Positions 50,868 through 58,611 of a stretch of DNA of 64,000 bases are shown piece after piece. The stretch covers positions 1 to 64,000 of the forward strand of contig NZ_PPHG01000019.1 in NCBI RefSeq assembly GCF_002904295.1, in the 5' to 3' direction. This DNA comes from Amycolatopsis sp. CA-128772. Lineage in GTDB: Bacteria; Actinomycetota; Actinomycetes; Mycobacteriales; Pseudonocardiaceae. Positions within the stretch are counted from its first letter, which is position 1. The number at the start of each line of letters is the position of its first letter. Made by a program: the position numbers and the translations under genes. The notes beneath the pieces were generated by a model, which saw only the letters and a program-made list of their open reading frames with translations, was not told the origin of the DNA and made no database searches.

Positions 50868-52466
50868 CTATCCGCGGTGCCACTTCTGGTTCGCGCCGCC
50901 GGTGCAGTCCCACAGGACCAAGGCTGCTCCGTCGTTGCCGTTCCAGCCTTGGATGTCGACGCACTTGTTCGCCTGCGGGTTGAGGAGATCGCCGGCCGCG
51001 CTCAGGACGAACTGCTGGGCCGGGTTGCCGCTGCACGTGGCGATCTGGATGGTCGCGCCGTTGTCGGTGGAGCCCCAGGCGACGTCCATGCACATGTTGT
51101 TCTGCGTTCGCAGCGTCCCGCCCGTGTAGTTCCAGCTCTGGGCGACGGTGTCGTTGCAGCCGTAGGTCTGCAGGTGGACGCCGTCGCTGAAGTTCTGGGC
51201 CGGGACGTCGACGCACTTGCCGTTCCAGTTGCTGATGATCCGGTTGCCCGGCGGGGGAGGAGGTGTCCCGCCACCGGTGAAGCTGTTCAAGGTGATGCCC
51301 GCGGCCCGGGGACTGCCGTCGTTCACCAGCGACTCGAAGTTGCCGACGTCGTCGAAGGCGAACGCGTAGGCTTTCCCGTCAGCCATGTTCGCGTGCACCA
51401 GGCGCGCGTACTGGTTCGTCGGGTTGCTCTTGTAGAAGTCGGCGGCGTTGGTGCTCGGCTGGGTGTCGACCGTGCCGAGGGTGCCACGGTTGAGGGCTGC
51501 GCAGAGCGTTCGGGAGATCGGTCCGACGACCTGGTCGTTCGGCGCGGCCAGTGCGCCGTCGCAGCCCCAGACGTTCGCCGAGGACGGCTTGGTGAACGAC
51601 GCCACCTGTTGTCCGGCGCTGTTGGTGAAGTTCATGACGTTACCGCTGGTGCGGCCGAAGTACCTGGTGTTCGGTTGGTCCGCGAACGGCACCACGGTCA
51701 GCACCTTGCCGGTGTAGGCGTTCCACGCCGAGCTGATGTACGGATCGAGGTACGTGCTGCTGAGCTGACCGGCGTCGGCGGCTTTGCCGGGGGCGAGGAC
51801 GCGCAGGACCGTGCCGTCGGAGCGGGCGTAGACCGAACCGCCCCAGCCGGCCTGTGCCTTGATGCCGTTGATGACGTTTTCCCGGCCGTTCGCGGTGAGG
51901 GTGCCCGTCGAGTTCACCGCACCGGAACCGGTCGTCACGCTCACCGTGTGCGGGATGGCGAACATGTCGACCTGAGAGCTGTTCAGCCAGAGACCGGCGT
52001 CGTTGTAGGTGAACTCGCTCCAGTCGAACAAGATGTCACGGTTCGAGTCGCCGGCGGCCCACGGTGCCGGCTGGACCAGGCCGTCGGGTGTGAGGAAGAA
52101 GTTGAGGCGCCGGCCCATCGAGAAGTACACGCGACCGGAGATGTTGCGCGGGACCTGGATTGTCGTGGTGCCGCCGTTGCCAGGTCCGGCGATGGAGACG
52201 TCAGGCGCGGGGGTCGGGGGGTTACCGCCGCCGCTCCACGCGGTGAAGGTGCCGCCGGCGTTGACGTACCCGAGCCGGCCGGTGCTCAGGTTCACGCCGA
52301 GCACGTACAGGTAGACGGCGTCGGCGCGGCCGGTGTTGTTGGTGATGGACAACGGCAGGAGCGCGGGACCGGAAGCGGTGGCGGGGGTGGTACCGCCCGC
52401 CACGACGGTGGCCGCTGCCGCCGCGAGCCCGGCGAAGATCGCGGTCAATTTTCTTCGAGTTCGCAC
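50868..52466 (-). CDS. Secreted GH64 beta-1,3-glucanase with CBM13 (RICIN) domain
   Basis: The 532-residue protein starts at GTG 52466, with AAAGGAG 7 bases before it. A Sec signal covers residues ~1-32 (RRKLTAIFAGLAAAAATVVA). The GH64 domain fills residues ~33-380 (LPLSITNNTGRADAVYLYVL, GRVYFSMGRRLNFFL, DWSEFTYNDAGLWLNSSQVD, SRTLCAALNRGTL), the thaumatin-like fold that releases laminaripentaose from beta-1,3-glucan. After a proline linker (GGGTPPPPPGN) a CBM13 beta-trefoil with three GKCVD/NMCMD/NKCVD repeats ends at residue 532. A DasR-like site lies 194 bases upstream. It is expected to attack fungal wall glucan. Confidence 0.9.
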   Translation of the reverse strand: MRTRRKLTAIFAGLAAAAATVVAGGTTPATASGPALLPLSITNNTGRADAVYLYVLGVNLSTGRLGYVNAGGTFTAWSGGGNPPTPAPDVSIAGPGNGGTTTIQVPRNISGRVYFSMGRRLNFFLTPDGLVQPAPWAAGDSNRDILFDWSEFTYNDAGLWLNSSQVDMFAIPHTVSVTTGSGAVNSTGTLTANGRENVINGIKAQAGWGGSVYARSDGTVLRVLAPGKAADAGQLSSTYLDPYISSAWNAYTGKVLTVVPFADQPNTRYFGRTSGNVMNFTNSAGQQVASFTKPSSANVWGCDGALAAPNDQVVGPISRTLCAALNRGTLGTVDTQPSTNAADFYKSNPTNQYARLVHANMADGKAYAFAFDDVGNFESLVNDGSPRAAGITLNSFTGGGTPPPPPGNRIISNWNGKCVDVPAQNFSDGVHLQTYGCNDTVAQSWNYTGGTLRTQNNMCMDVAWGSTDNGATIQIATCSGNPAQQFVLSAAGDLLNPQANKCVDIQGWNGNDGAALVLWDCTGGANQKWHRG

Positions 52467-52659
52467 CGGCGACTCCTTTGTCCTAGGTGGGTGCTCCAGG
52501 AGCTGAACTCCGCCGTTCGGGGGCATCGATCCACCCGGTGCACGAGGTGTCACCAAGGTGTGGACACCGCCGAAACGTGGCGCGCACCGAACAGGTGTCA
52601 CGGACCGAGATCGTCAGGGGAGCGGCATCCGACGGTAGGACTGCGCCGCTGACCGAGTC

Positions 52660-52675
52660 AATGGTCTAGACGTGT
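52660..52675. promoter_or_regulatory. DasR-responsive-element-like site
   Basis: AATGGTCTAGACGTGT matches the dre consensus (ACTGGTCTAGACCACT) at 12 of 16 positions, including the whole TGGTCTAGAC core. DasR is the GntR-family regulator of chitin/GlcNAc use in actinomycetes and represses exoenzyme genes until glucosamine-phosphate appears. The site is 194 bases upstream of GH64. Confidence 0.5.
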
Positions 52676-52772
52676 GGCGGGGCCTCTCGTGCAATCGTGG
52701 TGCCCGCGCGGACGCGGCGCCCGACGCGCCCGGCCGGCTGCGGCGGCTGTGTCGGTGAAGGACGGTCAATCC

Positions 52773-52823
52773 AGAACGTCTGCGTTCCGGACTCTTGCGT
52801 GATCGCTTGTCGATCCGCATACT
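52773..52823 (+). repeat. Promoter-operator module copy 2
   Basis: AGAACGTCTGCGTTCC (52773-52788), then TCTTGCG, then CATACT at 52818-52823, exactly 29 bases after the palindrome. The spacing is identical to copies at 49971 and 56766. The only gene-like thing downstream is the unassigned 69-codon frame at 52880. Confidence 0.65.
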
Positions 52824-53465
52824 GCGGATAGGTACGTGATCGAACTCACTGGCGAGCGACACCGCGACCGGAGGATGACATGGCCGTAGGCCGAGACGGA
52901 AGCCCGTATGCGCTGTCCGTGCCCGTGACGAGCGCGACGGGCAAGAGAACCGGGGTGGTCGCGGCGCTGTTGCCGAGGTGCTCGCCGGCCGCCGGTGAGT
53001 TCGCTGTCACCCCGATTGCCGGTGAACGGCCGAAAAGTGAGCCATGTCGTTCCACTCCGGTGATCTCCGGCGGTAACCGCCCGGCCTGACAACCCGGAAG
53101 CGAGAGCCCGTAAGTGGTGGCCCGCTGACGTTCATCGACGAAGCCATTCCGGTTCTGACGCAGTGAAACAATGGTGTCGAATAAATTAATTGGCGTGCGA
53201 AAATTCTGCCTGTGAACCGGTGTATCGCGACAGTGGTTTCTGTCTCGTTGTGACAGTGACACTCCGGTCGACGCCACCATAGAATGGCTATTGCCCGAAA
53301 CTTTCCGACAACGGTTTCGTGGTCGAGTCAACCAACGGCGGCGCCTGTCGAGAAGGGCACCCGCCGCTTCCTGAAGCTCCGGAGGGGCCGTCGCGTCATG
53401 GGCCGGCGGTCTCTCCGGTACCAGCACCGCCCGTCACTGCACGCACGGAAGATCGGCTTAGCCAC

Positions 53466-55418
53466 ATGAACAAACTCAAGCAGTTCGTGGCCGGGTGCGC
53501 GACGTTCGCGCTCGCCGCGGCCGGCATCACGACGCTCGCACCCCCCGCGCAGGCAGCGGCACTGCCCTCGCCCGACTACGTCTTCCAGGCCTGGAACGAC
53601 AGCTTCCTGGTCCAGGCCAACGGCGAAACCTACTACACCAATCAGCTGAAAAGCATGGGCACTCAGCGCTCCGGCTCATGGATCGCTGCACTGAACATTC
53701 AGGTGGCGCAAGACGTGTACGAGCGCACGCACACCGCGGCCGACCGCCAGAGGGTCCGCGATCTGATCGCGACCTTCCTCAAGTACGAAGGCACCAACTG
53801 GACCTCGTGGGCCACCTGGAACGACGATCTGGCGTGGATGATCACCACCGTCCTGCGCGGTTACCTCGCCACCGGAGACCAGTCCTTGCTGAACCTGGCG
53901 GCCGACCAGTGGAACAAGACGTACGACCGGGGCTGGACCGGTGACGGCGGGGGCGGCATCTGGGAGGAAATGAATTCCAAGTACAGCAAGTGCTCGTTGA
54001 GCAACAACCCGATGATCAGCACCGCGGTATCGCTGTACCAGGTCACCGGGGACGGCGCCTACCTGACCAAGGCGAAGGCGATCTACGACTGGGTCAAGAG
54101 CAAGCTCGTCAACGCTGCCACCGGTGTCGTAAACGAGTGCATCGCGTTCCCGAACGGCCCCAACGGGCCGACCGAGCTGCAGGCCTCCGACAACGCGTAC
54201 AACGCGGGTTCGTTCATCGAAGCCGCCGACTTCCTGTACCGCGTGACCGGGAACGCCGGATACCGGGACGACGCCCAGCGGACGGCCGACCACTTCCTGA
54301 ACACGGTTCCGATCGTGTCGAACAACGCCGGCCGCGGCTCGTCGTACCAATACTGGCTCTTCAAGGGGATCAGTGACTTCTGCACCGACACGAACACGTG
54401 CGGCAGGTACGACGCCTACATGCGCTCCAACGCGACTCATGCCTGGAACATGCGCAACGGCGCCAACCTCACCTGGAACGAGTGGACCAAACCGACGAAC
54501 GAGCCCAACCCGGATGCGTTCGAAATGAACGGCATGGTCGGCCTGTTCCAGGACTTGCCGACCGCCGGCTCCTCGCCGTTCACTGGCAACTACGAACTCG
54601 AGAACGTCGCCAGCGGTCTGTCGTTGGCAGTGCAGGGCGGGTCCACCGCCAACGCGGCACCCATCGTCCAGATTCCCGACAACGGTTCCGCCAGCGGGTC
54701 GTGGACCTTCGAACTGCGCAGCAACGGGTACTACCAGATCAAGAACGCCGGAAGCGGTCAGCTGCTGAACGTCGCTGCCGAATCCGGCAAACTAGGAGCC
54801 GCGATCGTCCAATGGCCGGCCGGCAACGGCTGGGCGGGCAACGATCTTTGGAAGCCCGTGGCCAACCCGGACGGGACCTGGTCGTTCTACAACCGCAACA
54901 GCAAGCTGGCCCTCGACGATCCCGCCGGCAGTACCGCCCCGGGAACGCAGTTCACGCAGTGGGCACCCAACGACTCGACCGGCCAGAAGTTCCGCGTGGT
55001 CTCGCGGACCACCGGCGGTAACGCCACCGACGGCTCTGGCCCGGTGCGGTCCGGCATCGGGGGAAAGTGCCTCGACGTCAACGCCGGCAGCAACGCCGAC
55101 GGCACTGCCGTGCAGATCTGGGGCTGCAACGGCACGGCGGCGCAGTCGTGGAAAGTGAACTCCGACGGGACGCTTCGAGCCTTGGGCAAGTGTCTCGACG
55201 TCGCGGGCTACGGCAACGCGAACGGAACTGCGGTAACGCTCTGGGACTGCACGGGCGGCGACAACCAGCAGTGGCAGCCTTACAACGGCGGTTACCGCAA
55301 CCCGTTGTCCGGACGGTGTCTCGACGACCCCGGCTCGTCAAGCACCGACGGAACCCGCGTGGCGCTGTGGGATTGCAACGGCTCCGCCGGACAGCGCTGG
55401 TCGCTGCCCGGCGCCTGA
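53466..55418 (+). CDS. Secreted GH76 alpha-1,6-mannanase with two beta-trefoil modules
   Basis: The 650-residue protein has a Sec signal (~1-33, VAGCATFALAAAGITTLAPP, cut after AQAA). The GH76 domain fills ~36-365 with the catalytic double aspartate in ATWNDDLAWMITTVLRGY and a typical GGGIWEEMNSKYSKC. A RicinB-like trefoil covers ~375-515 (NYELENVASGLSLAVQGGST). A canonical CBM13 with GKCLDVN, GKCLDVA and GRCLDDP repeats fills ~525-650. GH76 enzymes cut the alpha-1,6-mannan backbone of fungal wall mannoprotein. It faces the GH64 gene across a long divergent promoter region. Confidence 0.92.
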   Translation: MNKLKQFVAGCATFALAAAGITTLAPPAQAAALPSPDYVFQAWNDSFLVQANGETYYTNQLKSMGTQRSGSWIAALNIQVAQDVYERTHTAADRQRVRDLIATFLKYEGTNWTSWATWNDDLAWMITTVLRGYLATGDQSLLNLAADQWNKTYDRGWTGDGGGGIWEEMNSKYSKCSLSNNPMISTAVSLYQVTGDGAYLTKAKAIYDWVKSKLVNAATGVVNECIAFPNGPNGPTELQASDNAYNAGSFIEAADFLYRVTGNAGYRDDAQRTADHFLNTVPIVSNNAGRGSSYQYWLFKGISDFCTDTNTCGRYDAYMRSNATHAWNMRNGANLTWNEWTKPTNEPNPDAFEMNGMVGLFQDLPTAGSSPFTGNYELENVASGLSLAVQGGSTANAAPIVQIPDNGSASGSWTFELRSNGYYQIKNAGSGQLLNVAAESGKLGAAIVQWPAGNGWAGNDLWKPVANPDGTWSFYNRNSKLALDDPAGSTAPGTQFTQWAPNDSTGQKFRVVSRTTGGNATDGSGPVRSGIGGKCLDVNAGSNADGTAVQIWGCNGTAAQSWKVNSDGTLRALGKCLDVAGYGNANGTAVTLWDCTGGDNQQWQPYNGGYRNPLSGRCLDDPGSSSTDGTRVALWDCNGSAGQRWSLPGA

Positions 55419-55484
55419 CGCGAACGCCGGGCTGCAGCCGGGCCTTGGATTCCCCCAGCAGGTGAGACAGGAGACGATTCAATC

Positions 55485-55901
55485 GTGAACATGCGGAAAC
55501 TGGCCAAAGCGGGCCCACCGTCACTGGTACTGGGTCTTGCGATCTCGGCAGTCTGCGCGACACCGACGGCAGCTGTGGCCTCAGGGCTGCGCTCGATGGC
55601 CGAAGTTTTATCCACAGTTGCCGCGGCTTCGCCGACGCGTCAGTTCGTCGGCCAGGTGACCGGCTCCACGTACTTCGAAGTGAGTCCACCGGCCGCAGGG
55701 ACCTATGCCCTCGAGTACGAACTTGAAGGTACCGCCTTTTTCGACACTTATGTCGACGAGGTCGAGCTGGGCTACGTGGGCGGTTCGGCAGGTGTTTACC
55801 GGACGCGTCCGCTGTCGCTGACTGCTGGCGGGCACGTGGTGCATGTTGCCGGCCCGGACGGTGCCGGAACGGCCTCGGTGTATCTGGTCGAGCTCCCGTA
55901 G
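55485..55901 (+). CDS. Small secreted protein of unknown function
   Basis: The 138-residue protein starts at GTG 55485. It has a signal peptide (~1-33, SLVLGLAISAVCATPTAAVA). The mature ~105 residues are rich in beta-strand pattern and small residues (YFEVSPPAAGTYALEYELEG, AGVYRTRPLSLTAGGHVVHV), like a small jelly-roll carbohydrate-binding or pre-peptidase-type domain. No family was recognised. It follows GH76 by 66 bases and is followed by a strong terminator, so it probably shares its transcript. It may help the mannanase bind or act as a small inhibitor. Confidence 0.65.
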   Translation: MNMRKLAKAGPPSLVLGLAISAVCATPTAAVASGLRSMAEVLSTVAAASPTRQFVGQVTGSTYFEVSPPAAGTYALEYELEGTAFFDTYVDEVELGYVGGSAGVYRTRPLSLTAGGHVVHVAGPDGAGTASVYLVELP

Positions 55902-55956
55902 CTCGGAGTTCGGTCGAGTCGATGTCCGGCCAGGACGGAAGCGGGGGCTCGCGAGG

Positions 55957-56004
55957 GCGATAGCAGCAGGCTCGCTCGTGGGCGGGCGAGCCTGCTGCTA
56001 TCGC
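55957..56004. terminator. Perfect 19-bp-stem terminator
   Basis: GCGATAGCAGCAGGCTCGC (55957-55975) pairs perfectly with GCGAGCCTGCTGCTATCGC (55986-56004), loop of 10 bases, followed by GTTTCC. It separates the GH76 unit from the convergent TetR gene and can stop both. Confidence 0.85.
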
Positions 56005-56066
56005 GTTTCCGCCGTTGTCCGGGTGACGGCGTGCCGGTGCCTGGGTCGGCCCGATCCGTGCTTCGG

Positions 56067-56696
56067 CTACATGAGGGTGGTCAGCAGCGAGCGGGCGAGC
56101 TCGCTGAGGTGGTCGGCCAGGATCTCGGGCGAGTCGGTCATGCCGCGGTGGAGCCAATCGATGACGACCTCGCTCACGCCGGCCACGAGCGCCAGCAAGA
56201 CTCGCTCGAATCGCAGCCGGTCGCGTTGGCGGCCGACGACGCGGCGAACCAGGCGAGCGATGACTTCGGCGTCCTTGCGCAGCAGGCCGCGTCGCCGCAG
56301 CTCCATGCGTGGTGCGTTGATGTAGATGACGCGCGCGCGTGTCGGGTGCTCGAACAGCGTGGTGACGAGCGCCTGCATCATCGGTCGTAGTAGCTGTTCG
56401 AGGTCTTCGGGTCGCTTCGGCACCACAGCGGAGACTTCGGCCAGCAACCAGTCGTTCAGTTCGCGGTGGACGGTGATGAGCAGGTCGGCCCGGTCGGCGA
56501 AGTGCTCGTAGAAGTAGCGCTTCGCCACTTTCGCCGTTGCACAGACATCGGCTACCGTCACGTCGTCATAGCTGCGTGCGGCGAACAGTTCCACCGCCGC
56601 CTCGGTGATCCGGCTGCGCCGATCAGCGGTGCGCTCCTGCCGTGACTGTCCTGCGTAGGTCTCCCCGCGCTCAGTCTTGTCCTCGCGTTTTTCCAC
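56067..56696 (-). CDS. TetR-family transcriptional regulator
   Basis: The 209-residue protein has the N-terminal helix-turn-helix (SRITEAAVELFAARSYDDVT, VADVCATAKVAKRYFYEHFA) and an all-helical ligand domain. It is divergent from the MFS transporter at 56859, with the palindrome GGAACGTCTACGTTCC (56766-56781) between them. That is the usual arrangement of a TetR repressor with the pump it controls. The same palindrome occurs at two other places in this window, so the regulator may act there too. Confidence 0.92.
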   Translation of the reverse strand: MEKREDKTERGETYAGQSRQERTADRRSRITEAAVELFAARSYDDVTVADVCATAKVAKRYFYEHFADRADLLITVHRELNDWLLAEVSAVVPKRPEDLEQLLRPMMQALVTTLFEHPTRARVIYINAPRMELRRRGLLRKDAEVIARLVRRVVGRQRDRLRFERVLLALVAGVSEVVIDWLHRGMTDSPEILADHLSELARSLLTTLM

Positions 56697-56765
56697 AGCA
56701 TCCGTCCTTGCGCCGGTACGACACCCAAGCTTATCCCGAGGTCTTTCGTACCGCGCAACGGTTCA

Positions 56766-56816
56766 GGAACGTCTACGTTCCAGACTCTTGTGTGTCGCTG
56801 GGTGGCGATCCATACT
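56766..56816 (+). promoter_or_regulatory. TetR operator and MFS promoter (module copy 3)
   Basis: The perfect core palindrome GGAACGT-CT-ACGTTCC (56766-56781) is followed by CTTGTG (56787-56792, weak -35) and, 18 bases later, CATACT (56811-56816, -10). The MFS start is at 56859 with an AGGAGG site. A bound regulator would sit immediately upstream of the -35 box. Confidence 0.7.
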
Positions 56817-56858
56817 GCTGGCTCAGTTCAGTGCAGAGCGCGCCGCCAGGAGGACTGC

Positions 56859-58202
56859 ATGGCCACCGAGGATCAACGGCGGACAGCACTGGACCCGCTG
56901 CCGAGAGCAACGAGCCGGGCAGGATGGGTGCTCGCTCTGTTGTTCGCGGCCAACCTGCTCAACTTCTACGACCGCACCATCCCGTCCATCGTGGTGGAGC
57001 CGATCAAAGCCGAGTTCGGTCTGTCCGACGCCGAGATCGGTTTGATCAGCGCCGCTTTCACGATCGTGTACGCCGTCGTCGGCATCCCGCTCGGGCGGCT
57101 GGCCGACCGCCGATCGCGGAGGGTGATCCTGTCTGCCGGATTGGCGGTGTGGAGCCTGCTCACCGCGGTCACCGGGCTCGCCGGAGGCTTTGCGGCCTTG
57201 GTCGTTGTCAGGCTGCTGCTCGGCGTGGGGGAAGCCAGCTTCGCCCCGGCGACCAACTCCCTGGTGGCCGACCTCTATCCGCCGGATCGGAGAGCTCGGG
57301 CCACTGGGCTGTGGCAGCTGGGCTTGCCGGTCGGGCTGGTACTCGCGTTCTTCACCGTCGGTTCGATGACGGAAGCGTTCGGCAGCTGGCGAGCTGCCTT
57401 CTTCGTCGCGGCGGTGCCCGGTCTGGCTGTAGCGGGTGCGCTGGCGTTCATCCGCGAACCGGCACGAGGTGCGTCCGAATCCGCACCCGTGGCCACGGCC
57501 CAGGTGGGAACCCCGTTCCGCAGCCTGATGCGGGTGCCCACCTTGTGGTGGCTGGTGGTCGCGGGTCTCGGCTCCCAGATCGCCTCGTACGCGGTGGCGA
57601 CCTTCAGCGTCCCGCTGTTCCAGCGGCACTTCGGCACCAGCCTGGCCGCCGGAGGCGCTTTCACCGGAGTCACGATCGGCGTTACCGGCTTGGTGGGGCT
57701 GACCCTCGGCGGTCGCATCGCCGACCGTGCCGGTCGGCGTTCACCCGCAGGCCGGGTGCTTACCGGCGCATATGGTCTTCTCGGGGCCGTGCCGCTGACC
57801 GCGGCGGCCTTCCTCGTCGACGCCTCGTTGCCCATCGTGTTCGTCGTCGTCTTTTCCGCGGGCTGGTTGTTGCAGTACCTCTACTTCACCGCCGCCTACC
57901 CGACCGTGGCCGATGTCGTCGAACCTCGCCTCCGCGGCACCGCCATGGCTCTGTACTTCGCTGCCTCGTACTTGCTCGGAGGCGCATTGGGGCCGCTGAT
58001 GGCTGGTGCCCTGTCGGATCGCTTCGCCGCGTCGGCGCGAGACCTCGGAACCGAATCCGCAGCCGCGTACGGTCTGCATCTGAGCTTGGCGATCGTCATC
58101 CCTGTAGGCCTGCTGATCGCTGCGGTTGGCCTTTTCGTTGCCTCGAAATGTGTCGCGCGCGACCGGGAGAAAATGCGAAGCGCGCTGCGAGCCGCCAGGT
58201 GA
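56859..58202 (+). CDS. MFS transporter (Spinster/ACS-like)
   Basis: The 447-residue protein has about 12 membrane segments. It opens with LFAANLLNFYDRTIPSIVVE and carries the loop motif IPLGRLADRRSRRVILSAGL, GLAGGFAALVVVRLLLGVGE and a second-half repeat of the loop (LGGRIADRAGRRSPAGRV). The Y/HDRTIP signature in helix 1 fits the ACS/Spinster group of organic anion or drug transporters. It is controlled by the divergent TetR. A broken partial duplicate lies at 50100. Confidence 0.92.
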   Translation: MATEDQRRTALDPLPRATSRAGWVLALLFAANLLNFYDRTIPSIVVEPIKAEFGLSDAEIGLISAAFTIVYAVVGIPLGRLADRRSRRVILSAGLAVWSLLTAVTGLAGGFAALVVVRLLLGVGEASFAPATNSLVADLYPPDRRARATGLWQLGLPVGLVLAFFTVGSMTEAFGSWRAAFFVAAVPGLAVAGALAFIREPARGASESAPVATAQVGTPFRSLMRVPTLWWLVVAGLGSQIASYAVATFSVPLFQRHFGTSLAAGGAFTGVTIGVTGLVGLTLGGRIADRAGRRSPAGRVLTGAYGLLGAVPLTAAAFLVDASLPIVFVVVFSAGWLLQYLYFTAAYPTVADVVEPRLRGTAMALYFAASYLLGGALGPLMAGALSDRFAASARDLGTESAAAYGLHLSLAIVIPVGLLIAAVGLFVASKCVARDREKMRSALRAAR

Positions 58203-58312
58203 GGAAAACCCGATCACGCGATGTCCCACCACCCGGATTCACAGCGCCGCGTCACCGCTGACCCATTCCCGCTGACCGGGCAACGGGCGCAGCCCTCCGG
58301 CCACGTCCGCCG

Positions 58313-58537
58313 TCATCCGGACGTACCACGGCGTGCCAGGCGTCGATCGACGAGGTGGTTGACCACGACTGCCGCGGCCAGCAGAACCAAACCGATCGGC
58401 AACCCGTAGCGTCGTTCCGCGACGAGCCGGACCGTGGTCGCTGTCACCAGCAGCAACCCGGCGACGATCCACGGCCATCGCTTGGGCCGCACTTCCGCCG
58501 GCACGGCTGAGCCGCGGGAATGATCGGGATCGGCCAT
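58313..58537 (-). CDS. Small two-helix membrane protein
   Basis: The 74-residue protein starts at ATG 58537 with CAGGGAG before it. It has two hydrophobic helices (WPWIVAGLLLVTATTVRLVA and YGLPIGLVLLAAAVVVNHLV) joined by RRYG and a charged tail (DRRLARRGTSG). No family was recognised. It lies just beyond the GH2 gene's stop on the same strand (gap 74 bases), possibly on its transcript. Confidence 0.6.
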   Translation of the reverse strand: MADPDHSRGSAVPAEVRPKRWPWIVAGLLLVTATTVRLVAERRYGLPIGLVLLAAAVVVNHLVDRRLARRGTSG

Positions 58538-58611
58538 CTTGTTCTCCCTGAGAGATGTCGCGCGATGACTGCTGCGGTAAAAGTCGATCAACGAGATCGG
58601 GTTCGCGTTGC

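Larger units (their letters stand above)
52467..53465. promoter_or_regulatory. Long divergent promoter region between GH64 and GH76
   Basis: A 999-base gap. It holds a DasR-like site (52660-52675), a second promoter-operator module (52773-52823) followed by a small plus-strand open frame (52880-53089, 69 codons, good GGAGG site, no recognisable family), and an AT-rich stretch at 53165-53215 (AATAAATTAATTGG) that probably contains the GH76 promoter. The small open frame may be the 5' rest of a gene once driven by the module. Confidence 0.5.

Noticed and set aside
52880..53089. 69-codon plus-strand frame with GGAGG site behind promoter module copy 2
   Set aside because: Not listed as a gene because no family, signal or conserved pattern is visible; it may be the truncated start of a lost gene and is described in the intergenic entry.
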